Below, in pieces: positions 1 to 9,311 of a stretch of DNA of 64,000 bases. The notes under the pieces are model-generated. The model was not told the origin of the DNA. It ran no database searches and worked only from the letters and a program-made list of their open reading frames with translations. Both the position numbers and the translations under genes were made by a program. The DNA comes from Leidyana gryllorum EB-2025a (taxonomy: Eukaryota; Apicomplexa): the NCBI GenBank assembly GCA_048772705.1, contig JBLWGC010000051.1, positions 248,001-312,000 on the forward strand. Reading direction: 5' to 3'. Position 1 is the stretch's first letter; every line of letters begins with the position of its first letter.

Positions 1-270
1 GGTTTCCAATTTGCAGGCAATATTGGTATAACGATTCTCGGCGACTGGATATACATCCTTCTTTTTCGAGATTGGTGCCCGCTCAAGGGCCGAGGCTGCT
101 TCTCTCCAATTGCTGCTGGATGGACAATGGGTACCCCACCACTGTTGCACAAACGCGAATGGTAGAGCATCGGAGCTATATTTGAGAGTACCATTGGCTT
201 CAGCAGCTAGATAGGCTTTGAAGCCAGGGTAGGTGAGTAGGTGGAAGATTCTATCATTCCGCACACTCAT
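1..270 (-). CDS. Partial unknown protein (runs off left edge)
   Basis: An open minus-strand frame starts at the ATG whose complement is 268-270 and reads to the window edge without a stop (90 codons). An in-frame upstream ATG at 304-306 would overlap the stop codon of the neighbouring methyltransferase gene, so the downstream start is preferred. The visible part starts MSVRNDRIFHLLTYPGF and contains a Trp-Trp pair near residue 37. I do not recognise the family. The frame stays open and the composition is protein-like, but an intron could lie beyond the edge. Confidence 0.45.
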   Translation of the reverse strand, partial: MSVRNDRIFHLLTYPGFKAYLAAEANGTLKYSSDALPFAFVQQWWGTHCPSSSNWREAASALERAPISKKKDVYPVAENRYTNIACKLET

Positions 271-289
271 GGGGGGTCCAAAGTCATCC

Positions 290-1136
290 TCAGGACGTCG
301 ACTCATTTTGATTTTTTGGTACGATTATAAAGGCAACGGTGGACACGGTTTGGCCTTGCCGCCCGCCGAACGTGAATTTGGGTACTCCAGTGGTCATTGT
401 AGCTAGATGTTGATACTGTAGAGTGGGGTGGGAGGACCTTTCAAATTTCCGGATCAGCTCTTGAATGGTGAGATTTGAGCTGGTGACCAAGAGGAGTGCT
501 CCTGGTGTGCCGAAACGGGTAAGGATCGCATCAATAGCGACGCCAGTGCGTTTCTGTAGCACAAATACATCCAAAGTTCCCTTGTCATGGATCAAGTCGA
601 CTTTAAGATCTTTTTCCCAAGTTGACTGGACTGCCAGGTCGTCGACGATGAATTGAGGTGCTGGAATGTCCTTCGGCCTCTCTTTCTCCCAAAAGAGTTT
701 GGATACTTCGATTGCACTGGGGACAATGTCAGTCCCAACGAGGCGTCGGAAACCAATGTCTGCACAAGTGTGGCATGCGAGAAAGGAAGCGGCGGGGCGC
801 GGCTGACCTGAAAGGGCGTGTAGGAAGAGGCCGTTGCCCGTCCCCAAATCGAGAACACACGCTTTGTCTCTGGCAGCGTGGGTGGTGCGGGGGTCGGTTT
901 GCCAGGTGTCCCAGTTGTCATCTATCCACCGAAGAATGGCGCTCTGATAGTCCGAATACCACTCTTCGCCCAGAGTACCTATTAAAATGAGATTGGTTGG
1001 TCTACTGTGGAGAAAGGCGCGTTAAAGTACCTGTGTCTATATACTCATCGGCTTCCTCTTTATATAGGCCTTCCCAGTAGGCCACTGTGGCATATTGCGA
1101 ATCAGGGTTCTGTTCGCTTCCGTCTGCACTTGACAT
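290..1136 (-). CDS. EEF1AKMT2/METTL10-like protein-lysine methyltransferase
   Basis: Predicted class I SAM-dependent methyltransferase of the METTL10/Efm4 family, which methylates a lysine of elongation factor eEF1A in the cytosol. Two exons, 1136-1031 and 978-290, flank a 52-nt GT-AG intron and give 264 residues. The N-terminal half has the family's acidic and aromatic lead (AYWEGLYKEEADEY). Motif I is VLDLGTGNGLFL, followed by GTDIVPSAIEVSK and then IHDKGTLDVFVL, which corresponds to the IDKGTFDAI block typical of this family. The stop codon lies about 20 nt before the next minus-strand start. Its own ATG is only 14 nt from the ATG of the divergent plus-strand gene. Substrate assignment rests on family likeness only. 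Confidence 0.75.
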
Positions 1137-1150
1137 ATTTTTGGACACAA

Positions 1151-1602
1151 ATGGTGGTCATTCGGGTTGGCGGACAGGTTGTCGAAGTGAGTATGGCGGT
1201 GACCGATGAGGGTCCGCTGCCGGACTCTGTCGACTTGGCTCTGGACCTCCACACCGAGAAGCTGAACGCAGTCGGTCACTTATGTAAGCTAACAACAAAG
1301 TCTTGGAATGGTAACATGTCTCTGGTGCGGCAGACCGATCCCAAATCCAATTGCGGGAGGCTGACCCGGTAGGCAAATGGCGAACGTAGACGAATCCGAG
1401 TTCACCATAGGAGAAGAAAGACACCGATATGCAACTTGCTTTGGCTGAGAACAGTGTGGTTATTATAAAGAAGTTGCAATACTTGAAGGCTTTGGAGACG
1501 CACATGATGAAGCTGGAGCCTACTAAAGTTGATCAAATGCGATTGTCTCGTGAAGCTGTTGAAGCTGAATTTGCCACCGTTCCCCAATATGTGGATCTGT
1601 GA
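1151..1602 (+). CDS. Small helical protein, unknown
   Basis: Three-exon model 1151-1283, 1334-1368 and 1411-1602 with introns of 50 and 42 nt, giving 119 residues. Frame is kept across both junctions. The first intron has a good donor (GTAAGC) and a branch-like CTAAC. The product is rich in Leu, Lys and Glu and should be largely helical, with a likely coiled coil in the last 60 residues (VVIIKKLQYLKALETHMMKL). No known family recognised. A longer unspliced reading of exon 1 hits a stop soon after the splice site, which favours the spliced model. Start codon is uncertain, since the only upstream sequence is a 14-nt spacer shared with the divergent methyltransferase. Confidence 0.5.
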
Positions 1603-1635
1603 TCTGTACAAAGCGAAAGTTGGCGTTCCATCCGG

Positions 1636-2469
1636 CTACTGCCCAAGCAGCGGGCTCGCAGGCTTGAGGCAGAAGCGGTATATAGTGTATAGATTCTGGA
1701 GAACGCATAGCCAGAAACCGGCGGTGGTACCTTTATTTAACTCACCTCTGGGAACTTGGAACTCCTCTCTCCCAGTATGAGATCAGCCCCAGCAGCGTCG
1801 AAAATTTGCATATATGTGTCGAGGCTGCGCGCTCGACTAGAGTCGACCGAGTCAAACTCATCACCTTCTTCACTCACGTTCTCTTTGAGAACAATGACAC
1901 CCTGCAGTCAAAATACCGGTGCTAAGAATCATTACTGTTGAGCTCACTTCGGCGGTCAGGCATCTCAAAGCTGCCTTCAGTAACATTGTAACCTCGTTGT
2001 CATTGAGATACATCGCCGTCTAAGAGCAAATATGACCACACAGCCTCACCCACACATGACTAACCCACTGAATCCATACCAGGTCGTACAGCGGACCTGG
2101 CCGAGGTGGGGCGAACCTCTGTGCTGTTTGGAGGAAGCATTGTGTTCGATCTTGGGCTAAATGTTCAATCCGCTGGCGGGCCTGCTCTAAGAGGTGAGGG
2201 ACTGGCTCGTACAGATCTACGTGTGAGTACAGAGGCAGTAGCAACGCCTCCGTTACCCGCCCTATCCCCGCACCTACATCAGCAGCCCGCCGAAAAGCAA
2301 GTTTCCGAGGGCCGTTCCGTTTACCAGACAACTTCTCCAAACGTGCTTGGGCTTTCTTCAGAAAAAGTCGACTATCTTCAATGTCGAGCTCATGTATGTG
2401 AGGCAGATTTCCGGTTATTCCTGCCAACGTGCTCGGCTGAGCTGCCCAGTAGGCCAAAGGGTCCACCAT
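1636..2469 (-). CDS. Protein alpha-N-terminal methyltransferase (NTMT1-like)
   Basis: Predicted N-terminal methyltransferase that adds methyl groups to the alpha-amino group of substrates such as X-Pro-Lys proteins (ribosomal proteins, histone-like proteins). Four exons: 2469-2065, 2019-1948, 1901-1746, 1695-1636; introns 45, 46 and 50 nt, all phase 0; 230 residues, close to the family's usual length. Motifs in order: the AYW start, RAADVGAGIGRVTEALLLP (motif I), VDLYEPVPHLLEQAR (motif post I), YDLVWIQW (the family's characteristic D-x-I-W-I-Q-W), GVIVLKENVSEE, and a C-terminal LYTIYRFCLKP. An upstream in-frame ATG exists but the Met at 2469 fits the family N-terminus better. Confidence 0.85.
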
Positions 2470-2598
2470 CTTCACCAAAAAAAACTCCGATGATCGCATG
2501 GAATTGCACAGGAGATCGATCAATGAGAGCGCATTCGCTCCATACTCACTGATCAGTGAAGATGAGGAAATTAATTCTGCTTTCCACGGACCGGCGGC

Positions 2599-3072
2599 CT
2601 ACCTACCCAAACCTATTACTCCTACACCCTGTTGGCCTACACCTAAACCGGTGCGCTCAAGACGAGTCCCGGTGTATGAAGATGAGCCACCAAGTGGCTC
2701 TGATTGCAAGCCTGTGAGTATTCTGTCAATGCTGATGTCCCACACATCATTCTGCCGCCCTGCAGCAATTCTTGAATGCGACAAATAAGTGGTTGTTAAG
2801 CACATGTACCCGATCACACACGTCATATGGTGCGAGAACGATTGTGATACCGCCGGCGAAGCAGATAGAGTCTGCTCCTCGAAGGCTGCCACCGGCAAGT
2901 CTCCATCTGGATCTTTCCCGGCAATCAGTAACGAGGTCGCAGCCCCATCGCCGTGTTTGTTCAGCCCGGGCTCGCACATCTGAGGAATCGTGCGCAAGCA
3001 GTCAGAATCTGTCCACCCGCCCTTTGCCCCTCCAGATGGAATGCGATTGGCTTTAGTTGGTGGACTCATCAT
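2599..3072 (-). CDS. Unresolved small gene, probably spliced
   Basis: A 157-codon minus-strand frame whose first 20 nt overlap the end of the next gene upstream. Two readings compete over 2760-2980. One keeps the frame from 3072. The other uses a second frame with a more protein-like stretch (ADSICFAGGITIVLAPYDVC) ending at a GTACAT donor and a GCTGCAG acceptor 50 nt later, the usual intron size here. The C-terminus in either case is Gly/Leu-rich (RTGLGVGQQGVGVIGLGR) and stops at 2599. No family recognised, and the exact exons cannot be settled by eye. 2470-2598 holds no further feature I can support. Confidence 0.3.
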   Translation of the reverse strand: MMSPPTKANRIPSGGAKGGWTDSDCLRTIPQMCEPGLNKHGDGAATSLLIAGKDPDGDLPVAAFEEQTLSASPAVSQSFSHHMTCVIGYMCLTTTYLSHSRIAAGRQNDVWDISIDRILTGLQSEPLGGSSSYTGTRLERTGLGVGQQGVGVIGLGR

Positions 3073-3559
3073 CGAAGTGTTCTTGATTTGTCAAACGCTG
3101 TCTCTCTTCTTCCAATCTCTGTGTTGCAAGCTGTTTCCGCTCCTCCAGTTGATTGACTCCCCATGTCAACGCTTTTTTAGCTGAATCCTCTACCATTGAC
3201 CTGAGCCGTTGTATGCTGCTACCCGTACTCTGTTCGCTGGCAACTGTACTAGGGCTGTTTGCGGCCATTTGTTGTTGGTCCATACGTTCCAGCATTTCCT
3301 GCATCAAGACCTGAGCTTGATCAGCTTTGGACTGGAGCCAAATGGATGTTTTCTCTCTGGCGGGTCCAACCATTCCTTGACAAATGGTCATCATCTGGAG
3401 CGGGGTCATGTCGCCACACTGACCTTCCTGCAACGCTGTGATCATGGCACTGAAGGAAGGAGTGAAGCGTAGGCCCCCGTCTGGGGAAACAATCACTTCA
3501 TCGGAGTTCCGGAAAAGTTCAGGGTCGCTGTAGTCCATTAGTGACTGATCACCAACCAT
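3053..3559 (-). CDS. Unknown coiled-coil protein
   Basis: Single-exon frame of 168 residues with an ATG 40 nt from the divergent plus-strand start. The N-terminal third is mixed; the middle has Met- and Gln-rich helices (VLMQEMLERMDQQQM), and the last 40 residues are a Glu/Arg/Gln-rich coiled coil. No known domain recognised. The size and the shared promoter-like spacer with the neighbour at 3600 support a real gene; function unknown. Confidence 0.5.
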   Translation of the reverse strand: MVGDQSLMDYSDPELFRNSDEVIVSPDGGLRFTPSFSAMITALQEGQCGDMTPLQMMTICQGMVGPAREKTSIWLQSKADQAQVLMQEMLERMDQQQMAANSPSTVASEQSTGSSIQRLRSMVEDSAKKALTWGVNQLEERKQLATQRLEEERQRLTNQEHFDDESTN

Positions 3560-3599
3560 AGTGCATGCGCACCATCAATGTTTTTTTATCCCATTCATT

Positions 3600-4176
3600 A
3601 TGAGCATTAGCAGTCGTGACTCATTCCAACTTATTGGGGATGAGAGCGAATGTCCTCCAAGTAAAGAGCGACCCCAGAGGGCATCCACGTCGTTGGGAAG
3701 TGTAAAGGTTCCGAAACTGAATGTCTTGATCGCACCTCCCCGAGAACCTCCGGTAGCCACGGAGCCTCGGCGTCCAGCTCGGTTACGACAGGTGAGCCTG
3801 CCTACTGACGGCCCCAGTTTAGTAAGTTGTTGGTCTCAGTATGAGCCGGAGGAATTCAACCTGCAAGATGAAGAAGAAGATGACGACACTACAGCCACCA
3901 CCCCTCCAGCATCCGCTGTTCTGGTGAGTCAAGTATCCAGTGGCAGTAACCCCAAGAATGCCAAGGTAAGAGACTGCCAGTGAGCTTTCTCTCTACATTT
4001 TATATGCACAGTTCCGAGCGCTGATGGCAAAATTCCAGCACAGCAAGAGTAGTACTCCAAGCGCCAAGGACGACGGCGGCGACCCGTTCTCGTGGCTAAG
4101 TGTTTCGGAAGCCAATGCGGCCGGCCGCAAGAAGACTTCTGGCACCAAGATGTCTGTACGGTCCACCCGCTCATAA
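3600..4176 (+). CDS. Unknown acidic/proline-rich protein
   Basis: Three exons (3600-3791, 3840-3965, 4012-4176) with introns of 48 and 46 nt, both phase 0, give 160 residues. The first exon is rich in Pro, Arg and Ser, the second carries an acidic run (DEEEDDDTT), and the last is basic and serine-rich. Likely intrinsically disordered; no family recognised. An in-frame ATG at 3573 region would add a few residues. The stop lies 13 nt from the stop of the convergent beta-propeller gene. Confidence 0.5.
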
Positions 4177-4189
4177 TCTTCTGCCGTCC

Positions 4190-6259
4190 CTATTGCTCGA
4201 CAGAGACCCACAGCCTTTCTTTGTGGTGATGACGGGGACGACATATGCGAAATGACGAGGAGGGGGTTCCCAACGAAGCCGCGACTACATGGAGCACTCC
4301 AGCCAGCGAGACGATGAGTAGGGATCCGGTGAAGCGCGAAAATGCGACTTTGGGCCAGAAAGACTCCTGTCGAAGAATGGGAGCTGGCCACTAACGATGA
4401 AGCTTACCTTAATCAATGGAGACCCAAGATGCAAAGCTTGTGCCTCGGGCAGTATTGTCACATCTTGATCTTCCATACTTGCTGATTTAGGGGATTCAGG
4501 TTCGAGCTTTTCGTGGATGCGGCACACACCCTCCACAGAACAAATCTACAACAACGCAAATTCGTCAAACGAATCCCTCCATTGACTGCTCTTACCGCGA
4601 CTCTGATCCAATCCTTGCCATCTTTCCCTTCCTGAGTATAAATGGCTGAGCTCTGCAACACTTGAAGGTTATTGTCCTCTTTCTGGTTTTGTATAACACG
4701 TCTTGCGATTCTGTGTGACCAACTCAGGTTCCCTACTCTCCTCGAATCCTCAGGAATGGTATACCCGATATACCGCAGTTGCAAGGTATCTAAGTCGACC
4801 CTGAAGATGCGACAAGGCATGTCTGGATCTATCGGTACCGCTAGTAAGTAGCCTCGTCTTTCATCATAGTCTATTGAACTGATCAAACCTTTTTCTGAGA
4901 CCCCGGGAAACACATTTGTACTCATCTCCACCTCATCGTCAAAGCCCAGCCCCGAATTCGTCACTCCATTCGCTGAACATTCCTCCTCGTCGGAGCCAGT
5001 TTGACTCCCACAGTCCGTCCAGAAACTGTTCCGCTCCACACCAAGAACCCTGCTTCCTCCTGCTGCTTCTGCCACATCCTCGTAAACCCTTTCGTGACGG
5101 ATCACACTTTTCAGGGTCACCAGGTCCACACACGACAAACGTCCAGCTCGTGTCTCGCACCACAAGAGCACGCGACCTTCAGACGATGAAGATTCTTCAC
5201 ACAACTCCACCGGCGCCGCTTGTACACTTTGTTCCCCTGGCGGAGACCGGTGGACACACTGTTCGCAGACCCGAGGCCCCATTTGTGGCACATTGGATTC
5301 CATCGAGGCCTCCATCGAGGGGGTTTGGTCCCCGCTTGACGTCTTGTGTCCGTTTCGACGGTGCTGTGCAACTCGAGCATTCAGTGCCTTGGAACGTTGC
5401 CACCTCTCCTCGGCCCCGTGTAACGAAACGTATATCGACGGAGTGATCTGGTTCGGCACCACCGGAATACTCAGGAGAAGCACGAAACTCAATAGGTCAT
5501 AGATCCGGATTTGACGGGAACTCGCCACAATCAATCGCTGAATCTCAGGAGCCGAAGTATCGATCACTTGCACATCTGTAATTGGAGATGGCAGAATTTG
5601 TCGGTGGACACATCGATTTTCTGTCGGATTCAACACGCGGAACTCCATAGTGTTCGCCAATGGTACATATACAATCATCGGGGCCGCACCACTCAGGACT
5701 TGAGCCATCGCCACGCCTTCGGGCACACGGATGTTGAAAGTCTCAGTGATGGCCCGCAGCCCAGACATATCACTCGGGCAGGGTTGTTCACCCACAATGT
5801 CTCCTGTGGCAAAGAAAGAAATGGTAGTTTGCTGTTGTCAGACGTACCTGTGACGGCACTAATGTCCAATACTTGAAGACCATCTGTGTAGCATAATACT
5901 AGGAGACTAGAATCGTTCTTCACGAAATCACACCGTGTCAGATGCATTACATCCTCGTCAATTCGCCGATGAGATCCTAAAAAAGCCTGAATCATGATTG
6001 CTATCCAATGCTCTCATCCTACTCGGATTCGATCGGGAATTTGGTCAGAAATGTGCTCCACATATGCTGCTGCACTTCTTGACACAATCGGAATACGGTT
6101 CAACAATGCAAGCGACGGCGGCACCAAAGATCGAGCAGCTCTTTTCGATATATTTGTGATTATGGCCCCCGCAGTACTGCTGCCCGGAGTGCGCAACTCT
6201 CCCGATGTGGGTGAGTGACAACCGCCACCAGCTCCATTCGTGTTGGTCAATGGGCTCAT
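4190..6259 (-). CDS. WD40-like beta-propeller protein (possibly BCAS3/ATG18-related)
   Basis: Five exons: 6259-6023, 5986-5848, 5803-4596, 4545-4408, 4366-4190; introns 36, 44, 50 and 41 nt; frame is kept throughout, 632 residues. After a Ser/Thr-rich leader the sequence shows irregular propeller blades: LLVLCYTDGLQVLDIS, then ITDVQVIDTS, RLIVASSRQIRIYDL, a long Ser/Glu insertion around residues 240-330, GLISSIDYDERRGYLLAVP and a last strand SLLIVSLAGVLHV. The LGYxxGxQVW-type first blade and a single long insertion recall BCAS3 and ATG18-like propellers (autophagy, phosphoinositide binding), but I see no FRRG lipid-binding motif. Beta-propeller is fairly safe; the family name is tentative. 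Confidence 0.6.
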
Positions 6260-6309
6260 ATCATCCCCCTCTGTTCGTCACTGTTATACATCAAACATGC
6301 ACATCAATA

Positions 6310-9288
6310 TCATCTACACGTGAAGCTCGCACCTAGGTACTCCCACACCCCCAAAAGTCCAGGATTACCACTGTGCGCTGACATCGCAGTAATCATTTTC
6401 AATAAATCAAATCCACGCGAGGCGCTGCCTTTGCCAGATGGGTGCCGTTGCTTCGACAGCAGAGTCTTCACCCTCGCCGATTGTGGTATCCCAGGCGACA
6501 CGTTTGTGCTCCGCCGCTGTCGCCGAGCCGTTGTGTCTACCCTAGGTGTGCGCTTAAGGCTCTGCAAGACAGCCTTCTTCCGTATCGCGCTCGTGTCTAA
6601 GGGTCGTAACTCATAGGCCTGGTTCGTCTCACTGATTGTCACGAGTAGTTTCACTTTCAGTCGATCCTCAAACGACAGGAGGGTCAAACAAGCCATGCGA
6701 ACGGCTTGCAGTTGCCACGGTGGCCCGGACGAGGGACTTTCACCTTCTGACATTGATGCGGTCGTAAGGGAGGCTGCAGTTTTCAGCCACTCCCTCGCGT
6801 AAAAGCTGGGTAATCGACCAAAAGCGTCCCGAGCTCCCAGCAGTTCATACTTCTTCATACAGATCGTCTCCACGACACGTGACATTTGTCCTTGGATGGC
6901 TTCCATGTGCTCCTCACGCGCACATAATATGTCACACAATGCGAGAGGTCCGTTTCGGACTTGATTTCCCACAGGCTGGATCCGGGGTGTAACCAAAGGA
7001 GCAGGTGATGGCTGTTCATCCAGTATCCCTTCCACTGCGGCCCGCAAGTCCACCCGCAATGAATTCGCACTCCCTCTTGCCCAGGTCGACATCAGATTGG
7101 AACACTCATTGGGTCGAGGCATGAATATTGCGTGCAAGATATTTCTCTCTGCGTGGTCAACAGAGCTCACGGAAGCCCCCAAATCCAGCAGAGTCTTAAC
7201 AGTCCCAGCAGAGGAAACCCGACTGGCCAGTAATATCGGAAGTGTGTAGCTGGGCTCCACATTATTGCACTCCTGTCCCACTCCAAAGAAGTGCCGTCGC
7301 AAACGCTTGGGTATGGGTAAGGGGTCGTCCAGATCGTCACCTAATTCTGCGACAGCAGCTTCGATCATGGACGGCGTATTATTAAGAATCCCTGAACGCC
7401 ATGTGTGCCAATCTACGGGCTGGAACTCACCGGTCAACAACAAGCGCCGACTGTTTGGTCGCCGTTTAGGTGCTAGAGGTCCCACTGACCGTCTGTAACG
7501 GCTAATGCTGTATATATTTGTTATGGGAGGTGTATGAATACTCGGGCGGAACGGGCAGGGGGTGTGCAGGTCGGACCCCAGGACCGCCATCCATTGACGG
7601 ACTTGCGTGTCATCTTGCGAGCTCCGAATGACCGATGATCGGGAATCAATCATTGTACTCTTCCTACCCTCCTTCCCAGGAGCAATAGGGGTCGCTGCTG
7701 CAACATGCTCCTCATTTGTCACAGGCTTCGCTGGCCGTATAGACGGCAGCAAGTCCTCTATGTCGCTATGTGATGAGACGGGACTGACTTCATGGTCCGA
7801 GCTGTCATCGTCCGCATCCTCACTCTCACCACTATCCAAAAGCGATCGTTTCCGCCGCAAACAGGGATCACCGATGATGTCTAACGCTCGGACGGACCAA
7901 CCATTGCTCAGAGGGTCAGTGAGTCTGCTAGGAGGTGTCAAGGGCGCGGTAGCTGGGCGTCCTGTTAACGGGTTGGTAACCCGAGGTGGAGATCTGGTAC
8001 GCCTGTTCGCAGTCAGCATGCAAGAGCGCGGTGGTGTAGTGTCTTCCACTTCGTGTTCCACGAGACGTGATAATGCAGCACGAGCTACTGGTAGCTCATG
8101 GTCGACTGTGTCAGTCAACTTCCGTGCCGTTACTTGACCAGCCTCCGGAGTCACAGCAAACCCTGCCTTGGCAGGCTCGAGTACTTGATGGATACTTTCC
8201 TCAACGCTGACGTGAGAAGTGCCGATAGATGGAGGTTCGGGATCTTCCGGAACGCTTTCCAGCAGGCTGTGACTGTTGGAGGTAGTATCCACTGTGGTGG
8301 TCGTTTTGTTCTTCCTCTCGATTGGCTGTGCAAAGCTGGGCGTGGTACTTGGACGAGATCTCTGCTGACTGTGCCCTAGAGTTCCCGCAGTATGCGGTCG
8401 CGGCAAAACGGAAGCTCTTGATCCCGACGCTGTACGCCCGCCTACGCCTATGCTTTCGGAGGCTCGCCGCGTATTGGAAGCGGTTCGAGATATGTTTGCG
8501 ACTGGTTGGCGCTGATTCCGAGTTGAGCCATCATCCCGTGGGGCCCTTGGTCCACGTTGTGTCAAGGGCGCGGCGAAGCAAGGGCCGGTGCTGGTGCGAT
8601 CTGATAGTAAACTTTTTGTGGCCGCACTAGGTGGAGCGAAACGACTGGAGGCCGCCAAACAAGAGTTGGACCGCGAATGGGTTGATAAATTGATACTGTG
8701 TTTGGGTTTGGTGCTCGATTGAATCTGGACAGATGCCTGTCGACTGTGTACCTCTGATCTGCTTGCTTGTCGGCATGAAGTGCCGGAGGCAAAGGATGGC
8801 GCGTTCGATGGAGCAGTAATATGACGGTTGACATTTCGTGTAATAGGCTCTTGAGATAGCGTGGTCTTGAGAGCAGGCCCAGTGCACGAGCGCGTGGGAT
8901 GCTTCATTTGAGCTGTGGGTCCGGGCGTAACATATGCAGGGGTACGGGGATTGATGTCCCTTTTAGGTACAGAAGCTTTAGACGTCAAAGAGTTCCGGCC
9001 TATGGTGGCGGTTGATGATTGCACACGCGTGTGAAAAGAGCTTGACGCCGCCGAATTGGTTCTCGAACATGCCGAGGTAAGCCTTTTACTGGAAGATATG
9101 TCCATGTCGGAGGCGTCCTCTCGACTCACATTGGCCTCAACAGGGTTCACTCTCAAACAGTGTGTACAGGGGGCGACTGACGATACATCAGTTCGGATGG
9201 AGTTGGCCGAGGTTTGGGCGAATGGGGTGTCATTGATGAAGGAATGCCTAGCTACTGGTCGCCGAGTCCGGGTAGGGTTGCTGAACAT
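6310..9288 (-). CDS. Large ankyrin-like protein with disordered N-terminus
   Basis: Single open frame of 992 residues. Residues 1-560 are Ser/Thr/Arg/Pro-rich and of low complexity, with an acidic patch (SGESEDADDDSSDHE) near residue 490. A folded part follows from about residue 590, including an ankyrin-type unit (TVKTLLDLGASVSSVDHAER) and helical segments to the C-terminus, which is basic (RQRRSTNVSPG). The ankyrin call rests on one or two recognisable repeats. Function unknown; a scaffold role would be a guess. Its ATG is 23 nt from the ATG of the divergent methyltransferase at 9312. Confidence 0.6.
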   Translation of the reverse strand: MFSNPTRTRRPVARHSFINDTPFAQTSANSIRTDVSSVAPCTHCLRVNPVEANVSREDASDMDISSSKRLTSACSRTNSAASSSFHTRVQSSTATIGRNSLTSKASVPKRDINPRTPAYVTPGPTAQMKHPTRSCTGPALKTTLSQEPITRNVNRHITAPSNAPSFASGTSCRQASRSEVHSRQASVQIQSSTKPKHSINLSTHSRSNSCLAASSRFAPPSAATKSLLSDRTSTGPCFAAPLTQRGPRAPRDDGSTRNQRQPVANISRTASNTRRASESIGVGGRTASGSRASVLPRPHTAGTLGHSQQRSRPSTTPSFAQPIERKNKTTTTVDTTSNSHSLLESVPEDPEPPSIGTSHVSVEESIHQVLEPAKAGFAVTPEAGQVTARKLTDTVDHELPVARAALSRLVEHEVEDTTPPRSCMLTANRRTRSPPRVTNPLTGRPATAPLTPPSRLTDPLSNGWSVRALDIIGDPCLRRKRSLLDSGESEDADDDSSDHEVSPVSSHSDIEDLLPSIRPAKPVTNEEHVAAATPIAPGKEGRKSTMIDSRSSVIRSSQDDTQVRQWMAVLGSDLHTPCPFRPSIHTPPITNIYSISRYRRSVGPLAPKRRPNSRRLLLTGEFQPVDWHTWRSGILNNTPSMIEAAVAELGDDLDDPLPIPKRLRRHFFGVGQECNNVEPSYTLPILLASRVSSAGTVKTLLDLGASVSSVDHAERNILHAIFMPRPNECSNLMSTWARGSANSLRVDLRAAVEGILDEQPSPAPLVTPRIQPVGNQVRNGPLALCDILCAREEHMEAIQGQMSRVVETICMKKYELLGARDAFGRLPSFYAREWLKTAASLTTASMSEGESPSSGPPWQLQAVRMACLTLLSFEDRLKVKLLVTISETNQAYELRPLDTSAIRKKAVLQSLKRTPRVDTTARRQRRSTNVSPGIPQSARVKTLLSKQRHPSGKGSASRGFDLLKMITAMSAHSGNPGLLGVWEYLGASFTCR

Positions 9289-9311
9289 AATTGTTAATTT
9301 TGCGCGGGGAA
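9289..9311. promoter_or_regulatory. 23-nt spacer between divergent start codons
   Basis: Only this AT-rich then GC-rich spacer separates the start codons of the ankyrin-like gene (minus) and the methyltransferase gene (plus). Any core promoter must sit inside it or overlap the coding sequences, unless one start is further downstream. No TATA-like or other recognisable element is visible; listed because of its position only. Confidence 0.25.

Noticed and set aside
4916-5446. 176-codon plus-strand frame
   Set aside because: Antisense to exon 3 of the beta-propeller gene; Pro/Ser-rich composition reflects the Gly/Glu-rich sense strand.
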